Positions 35,380 to 44,645 of a stretch of DNA of 64,000 nt are shown here, piece after piece. The notes beneath the pieces are model-generated. The model did not search any database, had not been told where the DNA came from, and saw only the letters and a program-made list of their open reading frames with translations. This stretch comes from Paludibacteraceae bacterium (GTDB lineage Bacteria; Bacteroidota; Bacteroidia; Bacteroidales; Paludibacteraceae). Each line of letters starts with the position of its first letter. The stretch's first letter is position 1. Made by a program: the position numbers and the translations under genes. The stretch covers positions 1 through 64,000 of the forward strand of contig JAFYQJ010000002.1 in the NCBI GenBank assembly GCA_017547145.1, read 5' to 3'.

Positions 35380-36350
35380 ATGAATTGAAATGTATTGGTG
35401 TATTAACCTCTGGTGGCGATGCACCTGGAATGAATGCTGCATTAAGAGCAGTTACACGTTCGGCTATTTATCGTGGAATAAAAGTAAAGGCTATTTATAG
35501 AGGTTATAAAGGTTTGATTGGTGGTGAAATAAAAGAGTTTCAAACTCAAAATGTAAGTAATATTGTACAGCAAGGTGGAACTATAATAAAAACAGCTCGC
35601 TGTCCGGAATTTGAAACAAAAGAGGGTAGAAAAATAGCTTACGAAAATATACAAAAAGAGCAAATCGATGCTTTGATTGTGATAGGTGGTAATGGTACAT
35701 TTTCGGGAGCGAGAGTTTTTGCTCAAGAATTTAATTTCCCAATAATAGGTGTTCCCGGTACGATTGACAACGATTTGTACGGAACAGATTCTACGATAGG
35801 TTATGATACTGCCTTAAATACAATTATAGAGGCAGTTGACAAAATACGAGATACAGCATCGTCTCACGAGCGTTTGTTTTTGATAGAAGTAATGGGACGT
35901 GATGCAGGCTTCTTAGCTTTGAATGCAGCTGTTGCTTCTGGTGCAGAGGCAGCTGTTATCCCAGAAATACGAACAGGTGAAGACCAGCTAGAAGCATTGA
36001 TACAACACGGATTTCGTAAATCGAAAAATAGTAGTATTGTATTGGTTTCTGAAAGTGATGGTGGGGCAATGGCTATAGCTGAACGCTTGAAAAAAGATCA
36101 TCCTGAATATAATCCTCGAGTAACTGTTTTAGGACATATACAACGAGGAGGATCGCCAAGTGCATACGACAGAATCTTAGCAAGTCGTTTGGGAGCAGCT
36201 GCTATAGATGCTTTATTGGACGACCAACGTAACATTATGGTCGGTATTAACAATGATAACATTGTTTATGTTCCTTTAGTTCGGGCTATTAAAGATAAAA
36301 AAGCAGTTGATACTACTCTTTTTAATACGTTGAAGATGCTTTCCATTTAA
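35376..36350 (+). CDS. pfkA: 6-phosphofructokinase
   Basis: Phosphorylates fructose 6-phosphate in glycolysis. 324 residues. ATG 35376 sits in the ATGA overlap with ispH and yields the canonical start [25 protein letters not shown]; a longer in-frame start lies inside ispH. Motifs: ATP site GGNGTFSGA, catalytic [21 protein letters not shown] (Asp in TIDND), [10 protein letters not shown], and [16 protein letters not shown]. The ATP-dependent [13 protein letters not shown] signature fits better than PPi-dependent types. Confidence 0.95.
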   Translation: MNELKCIGVLTSGGDAPGMNAALRAVTRSAIYRGIKVKAIYRGYKGLIGGEIKEFQTQNVSNIVQQGGTIIKTARCPEFETKEGRKIAYENIQKEQIDALIVIGGNGTFSGARVFAQEFNFPIIGVPGTIDNDLYGTDSTIGYDTALNTIIEAVDKIRDTASSHERLFLIEVMGRDAGFLALNAAVASGAEAAVIPEIRTGEDQLEALIQHGFRKSKNSSIVLVSESDGGAMAIAERLKKDHPEYNPRVTVLGHIQRGGSPSAYDRILASRLGAAAIDALLDDQRNIMVGINNDNIVYVPLVRAIKDKKAVDTTLFNTLKMLSI

Positions 36351-36355
36351 ATAAA

Positions 36356-39300
36356 ATGAGGCTTAAAACGCAGCAAAAATCATATCTGTTTTTATTATTT
36401 GCAATGCTATTTAGCTTTGCTTTAGCCTCTTTTTTTAAACACTCAAATACGTTTATCAACTATTCGAAATGGAATGTTCAAAAGTTTCAACGAGAATTAA
36501 ATAAAAAAGAAGAAATAGCAGAACAGAAGTTAGCACAAATAGCTCTTCTTGTTGATAATAATAATGTAGCTGCTTCCCAATATTTAGATTTAGAAGGGAA
36601 CGATATTTCTTATTATGTTTTTGTAGAGAATGCTTTAGTTTTTTGGTCAGAAAATAAGTATGATGTAACAAAACTACAGTTGAAAAAACTGCAAAAAGAG
36701 CAATATATAAATTTAAAAAACACGCAGTTTGTTGCAAAATGCCAACGTAAAAACAATACGTTGTTGTTGGCTTTAATTAAATTGAAAGATAATTTCGATT
36801 ATGAAAATGATTATATTAAAAATGGTTATGCTAAAAATTTTCGTTTAAGTGAAAATTATAATATTACACAAGAACAATCTGATGGTAAAACTGCAATTTT
36901 TTCAAAGTCTGGTACTTATCTTTTTTCTTTATATCAGCAGGTAGATGAACAAGAAGGGTTGTCGGAATATTTGACTCTTTTGTTTTGGCTAATAGGTGTG
37001 TTGCTCTTTTTTTTCGCCTATCTAAAATCGGAATGGTTTTTTGGACAACGAATCTATCATTGGAGAAATTTTTTGATAGAGTTTGTTGTTGTTTTATCAT
37101 TCTTATTGTTGTGTGTTAAATTTGATTTTCCATTAGCTATATTTAATTTAGATTTATTCTCACCCATTTATTATGCGCCTGATGGAGCAATTGCATCATT
37201 AGATTATTTGGTGATAATAACAATGTTGTTGTTGACGTCGGTTTATAAATTCTATTTCAAAGTACATATTGATTTAAAAGAAAACAGGAAACAACATTGG
37301 CAATGTATGATAGGCATACAATTTTTTACTGTATTTTTTTATTGGACTATTTGTGCTATGATTTCAGAGTTGTTGAGAAACGCTTTGTTTAATGTTACTT
37401 TTTTTAATCTTCAAGATATATCCTATTTTTCTATTGTCGCTTTTTTGTTGATGGGGATATGGATTACAATATTCGTATTATTTCGAAATAAAACAGTAGG
37501 AGTTTTGCTTCGTCATTTTAAGCTAAAAAAAATACTAATTGCAAATGTTGTTGTTACTCTGATAGTTGTAGTCTTTATACTATTGTTTGCTAATGACTTT
37601 GAACAATTTTTAAAATTAGCGATTTGGTATTTCTTTTTGTGCGTGGTGTTGGATGTGGTGCGTCACCACAACAAAAAGTATTTTTCGTATCCTGCTTTAA
37701 TGTTTGTTGTGGCTTGTTTTGGAATGTTTGTTGCGTGGTATAGTTTTGAGAAGGATAAAGAAAAACGTTTTTGGCAATATGAAAAAATGTCGGAAAAAGT
37801 GTTTGACAATAAGCTCTCAAGCAATGATGTAATGATAGAAAAAACTCTTGTGGAGTTGGATGCTCGTATTTCCGACGATAAAAATATTTTGCGTTATATT
37901 TCTTTAGGAGAACTTTCTGGAACACGGTTGACACGTTATTTATCGAAATATTATTTCAAAAAAATGGGTAAAAATTTTGAAGTTCGTGCCGTATTTTGCC
38001 CTAAAAACAAGGAGACAGGTTATCGTTTTTATTATTCTGAAATATATAAACAAGGTCGTTTAATCGAAGGATCGCATTTTTATGATACGTATGATTTGTC
38101 TGCTGTATATGATTATCTTGGCGTTTTTGATTTTGTTTGTTACGATGGGAGTCTTGTAACACTTTATATTGAAGTTTCTATAAATAATAAAAACAATTAT
38201 AGCTATCCAAATCGTTTGTTTCAATCTTCAGAAAAGCAATTGCCATCTCGTGTTTCAGCGGCAAAATACATTGATTCTACATTGTTGACAACGTATGGGA
38301 CAATGAAATATCCTTTGAAATATAGTGAATTAAGGCAAGGAATACCAAACGATGTAATCTCTTTTTATAAAGATAGAGCATATCATTCTTTTTTCAAAAA
38401 GCAAGATAATAGTTGTGTGGTTATTAGTGAACAACGTTTTTCTAATATACTCGTGTTTTCTATTTATGCAGTATATCTTATCTCGTTTTTTATGATGATA
38501 AGTTTATTTGTATATGCACTTTGGCGACATATAAATAAAATACGTTTTCATTCTACAATGTTTAATAGTTTGCTTCGTTCGTTGATGATATTTTTTGTGT
38601 TTGGAATAACATTTTTGTTTTCTGTGGTTGTTTATTTATATGTCAATCAATCAAGAAATGTTAATGAAAAAGAGCGAAAATTACGATTAGAGTATGTGAA
38701 ATCTTCACTTTCTAATGCTTTTGCTAATGAGAAATATTTGACAGAATCAAAAGTAAGTGCTAATTTTATTTTGTCCGATTTGGTAAATATTTTAGAAACT
38801 GATATTCATTTGTATAATTTAGATGGAGAATTGATAGCGACTTCTCGTCCTATTGTTTTTCTAGAAGGTTTTACAAGTCCATTGATGAATCCGAAAGTTT
38901 ATTTTCAGAAAAATTTGAAAGATGATATTAAAATATCGGAATCTATTGGCGATTTGCATTATAATGTTTCGTATACGAGTTTAAGAAATAAAAATGGTGA
39001 TTTAATCGGCTATATTTCTCTTCCAACTTTCGAAAGTTTATTGGTGTTTAGAGAGGAACTTTTTGGTGTTTTGGCAATTATTGTTTTTATATATCTGATT
39101 TTAATATTGTTATCAATATTTGTTTGTTATCTATTGGCAAAAGGTATAAGTAGACCAATGAAGTCCCTCGAAGAGCGACTTAAAACCATTAGTTTTGGTA
39201 AGAAAAATGAAAAAATAGACTATCAATCGGAAAAAATGATGGAAGTTGCTCAACTTATTACGCAGTATAATAACATGGTGGATGAGTTGGCTTATAGTGC

Positions 39301-40000
39301 AGAGATGTTGGCAAAAACAGAGCGTGAGCAGGCTTGGAAGCAGATGGCACGACAAATAGCTCACGAAATAAAGAATCCACTTACACCGATGAAATTGACC
39401 GTTCAGCAGTTGCAACGAATGAAAAATAATGGATCGGAGAAGTTTGATGAATATTTTGAAAAAACAGTTGCAGTGTTAATCGAACAAATTGATAATTTGT
39501 CAAAAATATCTACCGAGTTTTCTGATTTTGCAAAAATGCCCGAAACAGAATTAATGAAACTCGATTTGGTAGCACGTTTGATGTCTATTGTAGAGTTGTT
39601 TAAAAATAACTACAATCATGTGGTTTTGAATTTTAATACCGCAGAAAAAGAGGTGATTATATTATCAGATCAAACGCAGATAACTCAAATTTTTAATAAT
39701 TTGTTGCATAATGCAATCCAATCAATACCTAACGACCGAGAGGGAGTAATTAATATCTCGGTTTCTGTTGATGACGATTTTGTTTCGGTAAGTGTAGCCG
39801 ATAATGGTTGTGGAGTTGCCGATGATATAAAAGAACACTTATTCTTGCCTAATTTTACAACTAAAAGCAGTGGTATGGGATTAGGCTTAACCATTGTGAA
39901 AAATTTGGTAATAATGCTAGGTGGAGAAATTTCTTTTATCTCAAAATTAAATGAAGGAACAACTTTTTATGTGAAGTTCCCTTTGTTAAAAACTGAATGA
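36356..40000 (+). CDS. Very large multi-TM sensor histidine kinase (NtrY-like)
   Basis: 1214 residues with about twelve membrane segments: one near 7-26, eight between about 209 and 460, two near 700-765, and one (LFGVLAIIVFIYLILILLSIFVCYLLA) before a HAMP segment. Soluble periplasmic stretches lie at about 27-205, 465-695 and 770-900. Kinase core: H-box RQIAHEIKNPLTPMKL with phospho-acceptor His1003, N-box NNLLHNAIQSIP, G1 VADNGCGVADD, G2 GMGLGLTI. HEIKNPLTP plus HAMP resembles NtrY-type kinases. It starts 5 bases after pfkA. No response regulator is adjacent, so its partner lies elsewhere. Confidence 0.9.
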   Translation: MRLKTQQKSYLFLLFAMLFSFALASFFKHSNTFINYSKWNVQKFQRELNKKEEIAEQKLAQIALLVDNNNVAASQYLDLEGNDISYYVFVENALVFWSENKYDVTKLQLKKLQKEQYINLKNTQFVAKCQRKNNTLLLALIKLKDNFDYENDYIKNGYAKNFRLSENYNITQEQSDGKTAIFSKSGTYLFSLYQQVDEQEGLSEYLTLLFWLIGVLLFFFAYLKSEWFFGQRIYHWRNFLIEFVVVLSFLLLCVKFDFPLAIFNLDLFSPIYYAPDGAIASLDYLVIITMLLLTSVYKFYFKVHIDLKENRKQHWQCMIGIQFFTVFFYWTICAMISELLRNALFNVTFFNLQDISYFSIVAFLLMGIWITIFVLFRNKTVGVLLRHFKLKKILIANVVVTLIVVVFILLFANDFEQFLKLAIWYFFLCVVLDVVRHHNKKYFSYPALMFVVACFGMFVAWYSFEKDKEKRFWQYEKMSEKVFDNKLSSNDVMIEKTLVELDARISDDKNILRYISLGELSGTRLTRYLSKYYFKKMGKNFEVRAVFCPKNKETGYRFYYSEIYKQGRLIEGSHFYDTYDLSAVYDYLGVFDFVCYDGSLVTLYIEVSINNKNNYSYPNRLFQSSEKQLPSRVSAAKYIDSTLLTTYGTMKYPLKYSELRQGIPNDVISFYKDRAYHSFFKKQDNSCVVISEQRFSNILVFSIYAVYLISFFMMISLFVYALWRHINKIRFHSTMFNSLLRSLMIFFVFGITFLFSVVVYLYVNQSRNVNEKERKLRLEYVKSSLSNAFANEKYLTESKVSANFILSDLVNILETDIHLYNLDGELIATSRPIVFLEGFTSPLMNPKVYFQKNLKDDIKISESIGDLHYNVSYTSLRNKNGDLIGYISLPTFESLLVFREELFGVLAIIVFIYLILILLSIFVCYLLAKGISRPMKSLEERLKTISFGKKNEKIDYQSEKMMEVAQLITQYNNMVDELAYSAEMLAKTEREQAWKQMARQIAHEIKNPLTPMKLTVQQLQRMKNNGSEKFDEYFEKTVAVLIEQIDNLSKISTEFSDFAKMPETELMKLDLVARLMSIVELFKNNYNHVVLNFNTAEKEVIILSDQTQITQIFNNLLHNAIQSIPNDREGVINISVSVDDDFVSVSVADNGCGVADDIKEHLFLPNFTTKSSGMGLGLTIVKNLVIMLGGEISFISKLNEGTTFYVKFPLLKTE

Positions 40001-40020
40001 TAATTGAATTGAAAAAATCA

Positions 40021-40028
40021 TACCTTTG
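40021..40028 (+). promoter_or_regulatory. -7 box for the ene-reductase
   Basis: TACCTTTG, exact TAnnTTTG, 23 bases before ATG 40052. No clean -33 at the right distance. Confidence 0.55.
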
Positions 40029-40051
40029 CTACGACTCTAAAATAATATCTT

Positions 40052-41320
40052 ATGTCAAAACTTTTTACTCCATATCAACTAGGACCTATAACGTTGAGAA
40101 ATCGATTTATTCGTTCGGCTGCATTTGAAAATATGGCACGCAACAATATGCCTACCAAACAGTTGCAAGACTACCATGTGAGTGTGGCTCGTGGCGGTGT
40201 TGGAATGACTACGGTTGCTTATTGTGCAGTTGATTTGAGTGGCGTTTCTTTTGATGGGCAACTCTATGTAAACCCCAAGAGTCTTAACGGCCTTAAACAA
40301 CTAACTGATGCCATTCATGCCGAAGGTGCTAAAGCAAGTATTCAACTAGGGCATTGTGGAAATATGACACATTTTTATACTTGCCACTGTATGCCTGTGA
40401 GTGCTTCTAATGGGTTCAATTTATATTCGCCAACAATTCATCGTCGGTTGAAAGTGGCGGAAATCAAAAAGCTTGTTAAAAAGTTTGGTGAGGCGGTTGA
40501 TTTTTCTCGTGAAGCAGGTTTCGATTGTGTTGAGATTCATGCAGGACATGCTTATTTGATTTCTCAATTCATTAGTCCACGAACCAATCATCGTCGTGAT
40601 GAATATGGTGGCTCGTTTGAAAATCGTGTGCGGTTCATGAACGAGGTGCTCGAGGAAGTGATGCTACACGCTAAAGATGATATGGCTGTAGTTGTAAAAA
40701 CCAATATGTGGGACGATTGTTGGCGTGGAAGTGATATCGAAGAAGGCATCAAAATAGCCAAAGAAATTGCAAAACATAAAGTTCATGGTATTGTGCTTTC
40801 GGGTGGTATGGTCAGTCGCTCTCCTATGACAATTTTGGGTGGTGCTATGCCTTACAAAACTTTGGCTCATTATATGTCGATGAAATCGTTTTGGTGGCTC
40901 AAAGCCGCACTTAATATACCTGGAGTTGCTCCTGTGATGATGCCAACGCAGCCGTTCAAAGAACTCTATTTTATGGAGAAAGCAAAACGTTTCCAACAAG
41001 AGATTAGAGACGTTCCGTTGATTTATGTGGGCGGTGTGCAGTCGGGTGCCAATTGTCAGCAGATTATGGACGAGGGGTTTGATCTATTTCAAATAGCACA
41101 TGTGCTTATCAAAGATCCTGATTTTGTGAAACACGTTCAAGAAAATCCTACTTACCATGCAGGCTGTGGTCGCTCAAACTATTGCGTAGGACGTATGTAC
41201 ACACTCAATATGAAATGCCACGAGTGCGTAGAACGCGATGGTGAGTGCATTCCAAAACGTCTTAAAAAAGAAATTGCTCAACTTGAAGCAAAAGCGAAAA
41301 AGAGTATAGAAAGTAAATAA
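40052..41320 (+). CDS. Old-yellow-enzyme-type NADH:flavin oxidoreductase
   Basis: 422 residues, FMN-dependent ene-reductase fold. Start KLFTPYQLGPITLRNRFIRSAAFENMA matches the family. Substrate pocket EIHAGHAYLISQFISPRTNHRRDEYGGSFENRVRF contains the HxxH/HGAH-like and YGGS signatures. The C-terminus has a Cys-rich segment (CGRSNYCVGRMYTLNMKCHECV), unusual for short OYEs and resembling the Fe-S region of 2,4-dienoyl-CoA reductase-type enzymes, but no FAD/NAD domain follows. Substrate unknown. Followed 14 bases later by the GIY-YIG gene. Confidence 0.85.
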   Translation: MSKLFTPYQLGPITLRNRFIRSAAFENMARNNMPTKQLQDYHVSVARGGVGMTTVAYCAVDLSGVSFDGQLYVNPKSLNGLKQLTDAIHAEGAKASIQLGHCGNMTHFYTCHCMPVSASNGFNLYSPTIHRRLKVAEIKKLVKKFGEAVDFSREAGFDCVEIHAGHAYLISQFISPRTNHRRDEYGGSFENRVRFMNEVLEEVMLHAKDDMAVVVKTNMWDDCWRGSDIEEGIKIAKEIAKHKVHGIVLSGGMVSRSPMTILGGAMPYKTLAHYMSMKSFWWLKAALNIPGVAPVMMPTQPFKELYFMEKAKRFQQEIRDVPLIYVGGVQSGANCQQIMDEGFDLFQIAHVLIKDPDFVKHVQENPTYHAGCGRSNYCVGRMYTLNMKCHECVERDGECIPKRLKKEIAQLEAKAKKSIESK

Positions 41321-41334
41321 ATGTAGTTTTTATT

Positions 41335-41997
41335 ATGCTAGAAAAAGTTGGTTATGTTTATATTTTGACCAATCCTAGTTTTCGTGAGGATTGGGTGAAA
41401 ATCGGCAAGAGTTCACGACCTGTAAATATCCGTTCTAAAGAATTGGATAACACAGCAGTTCCTCTTCCTTTTGAAATTTATGCAACATTACAAACATGTA
41501 AATATGAGAAAGTTGAGAAATTAATTCATAAAACTATAGATCGTTTGACAGATTTGCGTATTCGACAAAATCGTGAATTTTTCAATGTGAAACCAAGTGA
41601 AGCCCTCGCGATTTTAAAAGATATAGCAGAGACAATAGATGATGCTGTGATTGATGAAGTTTATTTGTACAATGCTAATACAGAAGAAATTAATGATGAT
41701 GAAATACAAATGGTAGATCATCATTCAAAAAAACGACCATGTTTTAAGTTTAGTATGGTAAATATTCCGATTGGAAGTAAGTTGATTTTCACTCCAACTA
41801 ATATTGAAGTAAAAGTCGTAAGTGATAATCAAATTGAATATGAAGGACGTTTATATAAACTATCTCCGTTTGTGGGGACATTTATGCCGATTGATAGACG
41901 AACGAAATCAGGTGCATATCAGGGTGCTAAATTTTTTACATATAATGGAAAGGTTTTAGATGATATACGTACCGAATTAGAATCAGAAAATAAATAA
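41335..41997 (+). CDS. GIY-YIG (T5orf172) nuclease with C-terminal RAMA-like domain
   Basis: 220 residues. N-terminal GIY-YIG/T5orf172 domain (about 4-100): GYVYILTNPSFREDWVKIGKSSRPVNIRSKELDNTAVPLPFEIY, catalytic-type Arg in the helix, later NREFFNV with a metal-binding Glu. The C-terminal segment (about 135-215: CFKFSMVNIPIGSKLIFT, VSDNQIEYEGRLYKLSPF, GAKFFTYNGKVLDDI) resembles the RAMA domain found with restriction-modification proteins. A chromatin- or defence-related nuclease is possible. Sits between an ene-reductase and SDR genes with short gaps; no methylase nearby. Confidence 0.8.
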   Translation: MLEKVGYVYILTNPSFREDWVKIGKSSRPVNIRSKELDNTAVPLPFEIYATLQTCKYEKVEKLIHKTIDRLTDLRIRQNREFFNVKPSEALAILKDIAETIDDAVIDEVYLYNANTEEINDDEIQMVDHHSKKRPCFKFSMVNIPIGSKLIFTPTNIEVKVVSDNQIEYEGRLYKLSPFVGTFMPIDRRTKSGAYQGAKFFTYNGKVLDDIRTELESENK

Positions 41998-42011
41998 AAA
42001 TAGTTTTTATC

Positions 42012-42791
42012 ATGTTAGCACTTGTTACAGGAGCCTCGTCGGGAATAGGTTTGGAGTATGCTAAGCAGTTGGCGTGCGATTATCATACGGATTTATTGCT
42101 TGTAAGCAATCAAGAAAAAGAGCTACGTGATGTAGCAACTTTTTTATCAGAAACTTATGGTGTGAAAGCAATTGCACATTATGCCGATTTAAGCAAAACA
42201 GAAGCTGCCGAAGATTTGTATAAATATTGTCAAGAGAACAATCTGCAGGTTGATATTTTAATAAATAATGCAGGAGTATTTTTCTTTAATCCGTATGTAG
42301 AAACATCGATGAAACGAATCGATTTGATGTTGAACTTGCATATGGTGACGGTGGCAAAGCTTTGTCGATTGTTTGGCGAGGATATGTGTCGGCGTGGCAA
42401 TGGATATATACTTAATATGTCGTCGATGTCGGCATGGATGGCAATGCCCGGCATACAAACGTACAATGCCACAAAAGCATTTATTTATAATTTTAGCAAA
42501 TCGTTGTGGTACGAATTTAAGACTAAAGGTGTTGGAGTAACGGTAATGACGCCCGGAGCAGTTGATACTGCATTGTTTGGTTTAGCACCAAATTTGCGAA
42601 AATTGGCGGTGAATCTAACAGTAAGTATTCCGCCTAAAAAATTAGTGAAACGTGCGTTACGAAAAATGTTTAAAAAGAAGAAGTCGGATATGCCCGGTTT
42701 TATCAATCATTTGTGTACACCATTATTAAAACATACACCAGATTGGTTAGTGTTTTTGGTAATGAAATATATCGGAAAATATCAAAAATAA
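42012..42791 (+). CDS. Short-chain dehydrogenase/reductase, copy 1
   Basis: 259 residues. Cofactor motif LVTGASSGIGLEYAKQLA (4-21), NNAG in ILINNAGVFFFNP, catalytic Ser in LNMSSMSAWMAMPG and YNATK (Tyr and Lys of the YxxxK). The C-terminal 60 residues are basic and hydrophobic, possibly membrane-associated, as in DltE-like SDRs. Paralogue of the next gene, 4 bases away. Substrate unknown. Confidence 0.88.
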   Translation: MLALVTGASSGIGLEYAKQLACDYHTDLLLVSNQEKELRDVATFLSETYGVKAIAHYADLSKTEAAEDLYKYCQENNLQVDILINNAGVFFFNPYVETSMKRIDLMLNLHMVTVAKLCRLFGEDMCRRGNGYILNMSSMSAWMAMPGIQTYNATKAFIYNFSKSLWYEFKTKGVGVTVMTPGAVDTALFGLAPNLRKLAVNLTVSIPPKKLVKRALRKMFKKKKSDMPGFINHLCTPLLKHTPDWLVFLVMKYIGKYQK

Positions 42792-42795
42792 ATCA

Positions 42796-43587
42796 ATGTT
42801 TGCACTTGTTACAGGAGCTTCGTCTGGAATAGGTTTGGAGTATGCTACGCAGTTAGCTCGCGACTATCATTACAATCTTTTTCTTGTATCGAATCAAGAA
42901 AAAGAGTTGGCAGAAGTCGCTTCTTTTTTGTCGAAAACCTATGGGGTAAAAGTCGCTTCACTTTTTATTGACTTATCAATAGAAAATGCAGCGGAGAGAG
43001 TTTTCGATTTTGCACAAGAGAAAAATATTGAGGTAGAAGTGCTTGTAAATAATGCAGGTGTACTTATTTTTTATCCTCTTTGTGAAACACCGATGTCGAA
43101 AATACAAACATTGTTGATGCTCCATGTGCTTACTCTGACAAAGTTGTGTAAACTTTTTGGAGAACAGATGTGTAGTCGTGGCAAAGGCTATATTCTTAAT
43201 ATGTCGTCGATGACGGCTTGGATGACAATGCCGGGCATACAATGCTATAATGCAAGCAAATCTTATGTTCTGAATTTCTCAAAAGCACTTTGGTATGAAT
43301 TTATCCGAAAAGATGTGCGTGTGTTGGCTGTTACTCCCGGTACTATCAACACTTCTTTGTTTTCCTTACCCGAAAGGATGCGGAAAGTATTATTGAAGTT
43401 CGGCATTTCGATGCAACCCGAAATATTAGTAAAAAAAGCCCTTCGAAAACTTTTTCGAACAAAACAAAAATCTTATTTGCCGGGCGTTTGGAATTTTATT
43501 ATCGTTCCTATTATAAGTCATTTGCCCGATTGGTTTGTTTTCTTTGTAATGAAAAGACTAAAATTATTTAATTCGTCTACAAAATGA
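42796..43587 (+). CDS. Short-chain dehydrogenase/reductase, copy 2
   Basis: 263 residues, same architecture as its neighbour: LVTGASSGIGLEYATQLARDYHYNLFLVSNQEKEL, NNAGV, NMSSMTAWMTMPGIQCYNASK. Long identical stretches with copy 1 show a tandem duplication that has since diverged mainly in the substrate half. The last 4 bases overlap the tatD start. Confidence 0.88.
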   Translation: MFALVTGASSGIGLEYATQLARDYHYNLFLVSNQEKELAEVASFLSKTYGVKVASLFIDLSIENAAERVFDFAQEKNIEVEVLVNNAGVLIFYPLCETPMSKIQTLLMLHVLTLTKLCKLFGEQMCSRGKGYILNMSSMTAWMTMPGIQCYNASKSYVLNFSKALWYEFIRKDVRVLAVTPGTINTSLFSLPERMRKVLLKFGISMQPEILVKKALRKLFRTKQKSYLPGVWNFIIVPIISHLPDWFVFFVMKRLKLFNSSTK

Positions 43588-44357
43588 TAGATACACATAC
43601 ACATATTTATACTGAAGAGTTTGATAATGATAGAGATGATGTAATTCTTCGTGCAAAATCAGTAGGAGTTAAACATTTGGTTTTGCCAAATATAGATCTT
43701 TCTACATTAGAAAGAATATATGCTACTGAAAAAAAATATGCACCTTATTGCTCTGTGGCAATGGGCTTGCATCCTACTTCGGTTACTGAAAATTATTTAT
43801 CAGATTTAGATGTTTTAAAGCAAGAATTTATAAAGCGAAAATTTTGTGCTGTAGGCGAAGTAGGTATTGATTTATACTGGGATACTACAACAAAACTTTG
43901 GCAACAAAAGGCTTTTGCGTTGCAGGTAGAATGGGCCTTGGAGTATAACCTTCCTTTGATAATTCATTCAAGAAATGCTTGTGATGAAACACTTGAGGTT
44001 TTACACAATTATAAATCAGAAAAGTTAAGAGGTGTTTTTCATTGTTTTGATGGAAATTTACAACACGCACAACAAGTAGTAGAATTAGGATTTTTGATAG
44101 GAGTAAATGGGGTAGTTAGTTTTAAAAATTCGCAACTGCCAAATTTGCTAAATAATATACCTTTAGACTTTATATTGCTCGAAACGGATGCACCATATTT
44201 GGCTCCACATCCGTATAGGGGAAAACGCAATGAACCATCATTTTTACTTACAATTGCAGAAAAAATAGCTTCTATATATGGTTGTGATTCGAAAATAGTT
44301 AAAGAAAAAACTACAGAAAATGCCCAAAATCTATTTCGTTTATTTCTTTCAGATTGA
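43584..44357 (+). CDS. tatD: TatD-family metal-dependent DNase/hydrolase
   Basis: 257 residues. Metal ligands: MIDTHTHIY (HxH), GEVGIDLYWDTT, PLIIHSRNACDE, FHCFDGN and ETDAPYLAPHPYRGKRNEP. The set is complete for the TatD/YcfH group, which has 3'-5' exonuclease or other phosphoesterase activity. Cytosolic. Ends 134 bases before tRNA-Ser. Confidence 0.93.
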   Translation: MIDTHTHIYTEEFDNDRDDVILRAKSVGVKHLVLPNIDLSTLERIYATEKKYAPYCSVAMGLHPTSVTENYLSDLDVLKQEFIKRKFCAVGEVGIDLYWDTTTKLWQQKAFALQVEWALEYNLPLIIHSRNACDETLEVLHNYKSEKLRGVFHCFDGNLQHAQQVVELGFLIGVNGVVSFKNSQLPNLLNNIPLDFILLETDAPYLAPHPYRGKRNEPSFLLTIAEKIASIYGCDSKIVKEKTTENAQNLFRLFLSD

Positions 44358-44491
44358 ACTTTTTATTTTGAAACTTGCTGAAAATCAAATAATGAACATT
44401 AAAACCATAAAAAGTTTTTAATTTTAAGGGATAAGGTAAGTGTAATTCGTATTTTTTTACTAATTTGCAGCCGTTTTTGGAAAGGTGTTTT

Positions 44492-44579
44492 GGAGAGATG
44501 CTCGAGTGGTTGAAGAGGCACGCCTGGAAAGCGTGTATACGCCTAAAGCGTATCAAGGGTTCGAATCCCTTTCCCTCCG
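44492..44579 (+). tRNA. tRNA-Ser(GGA)
   Basis: 88 bases with a long variable arm (class II). Anticodon stem CACGC/GCGTG around loop CTGGAAA, anticodon GGA at 44526-44528. T arm AAGGG-TTCGAAT-CCCTT. Acceptor GGAGAGA pairs with TCCCTCC except for an A-C mismatch at position 5-68. Discriminator G; the CCA end is not encoded. It lies between tatD and exbB. Confidence 0.95.
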
Positions 44580-44645
44580 CATTTTGATTGAGAATGAAAA
44601 ACTTAAAATAATAATAAATTTAATTAATAACTTAAAAAAAAAGAA

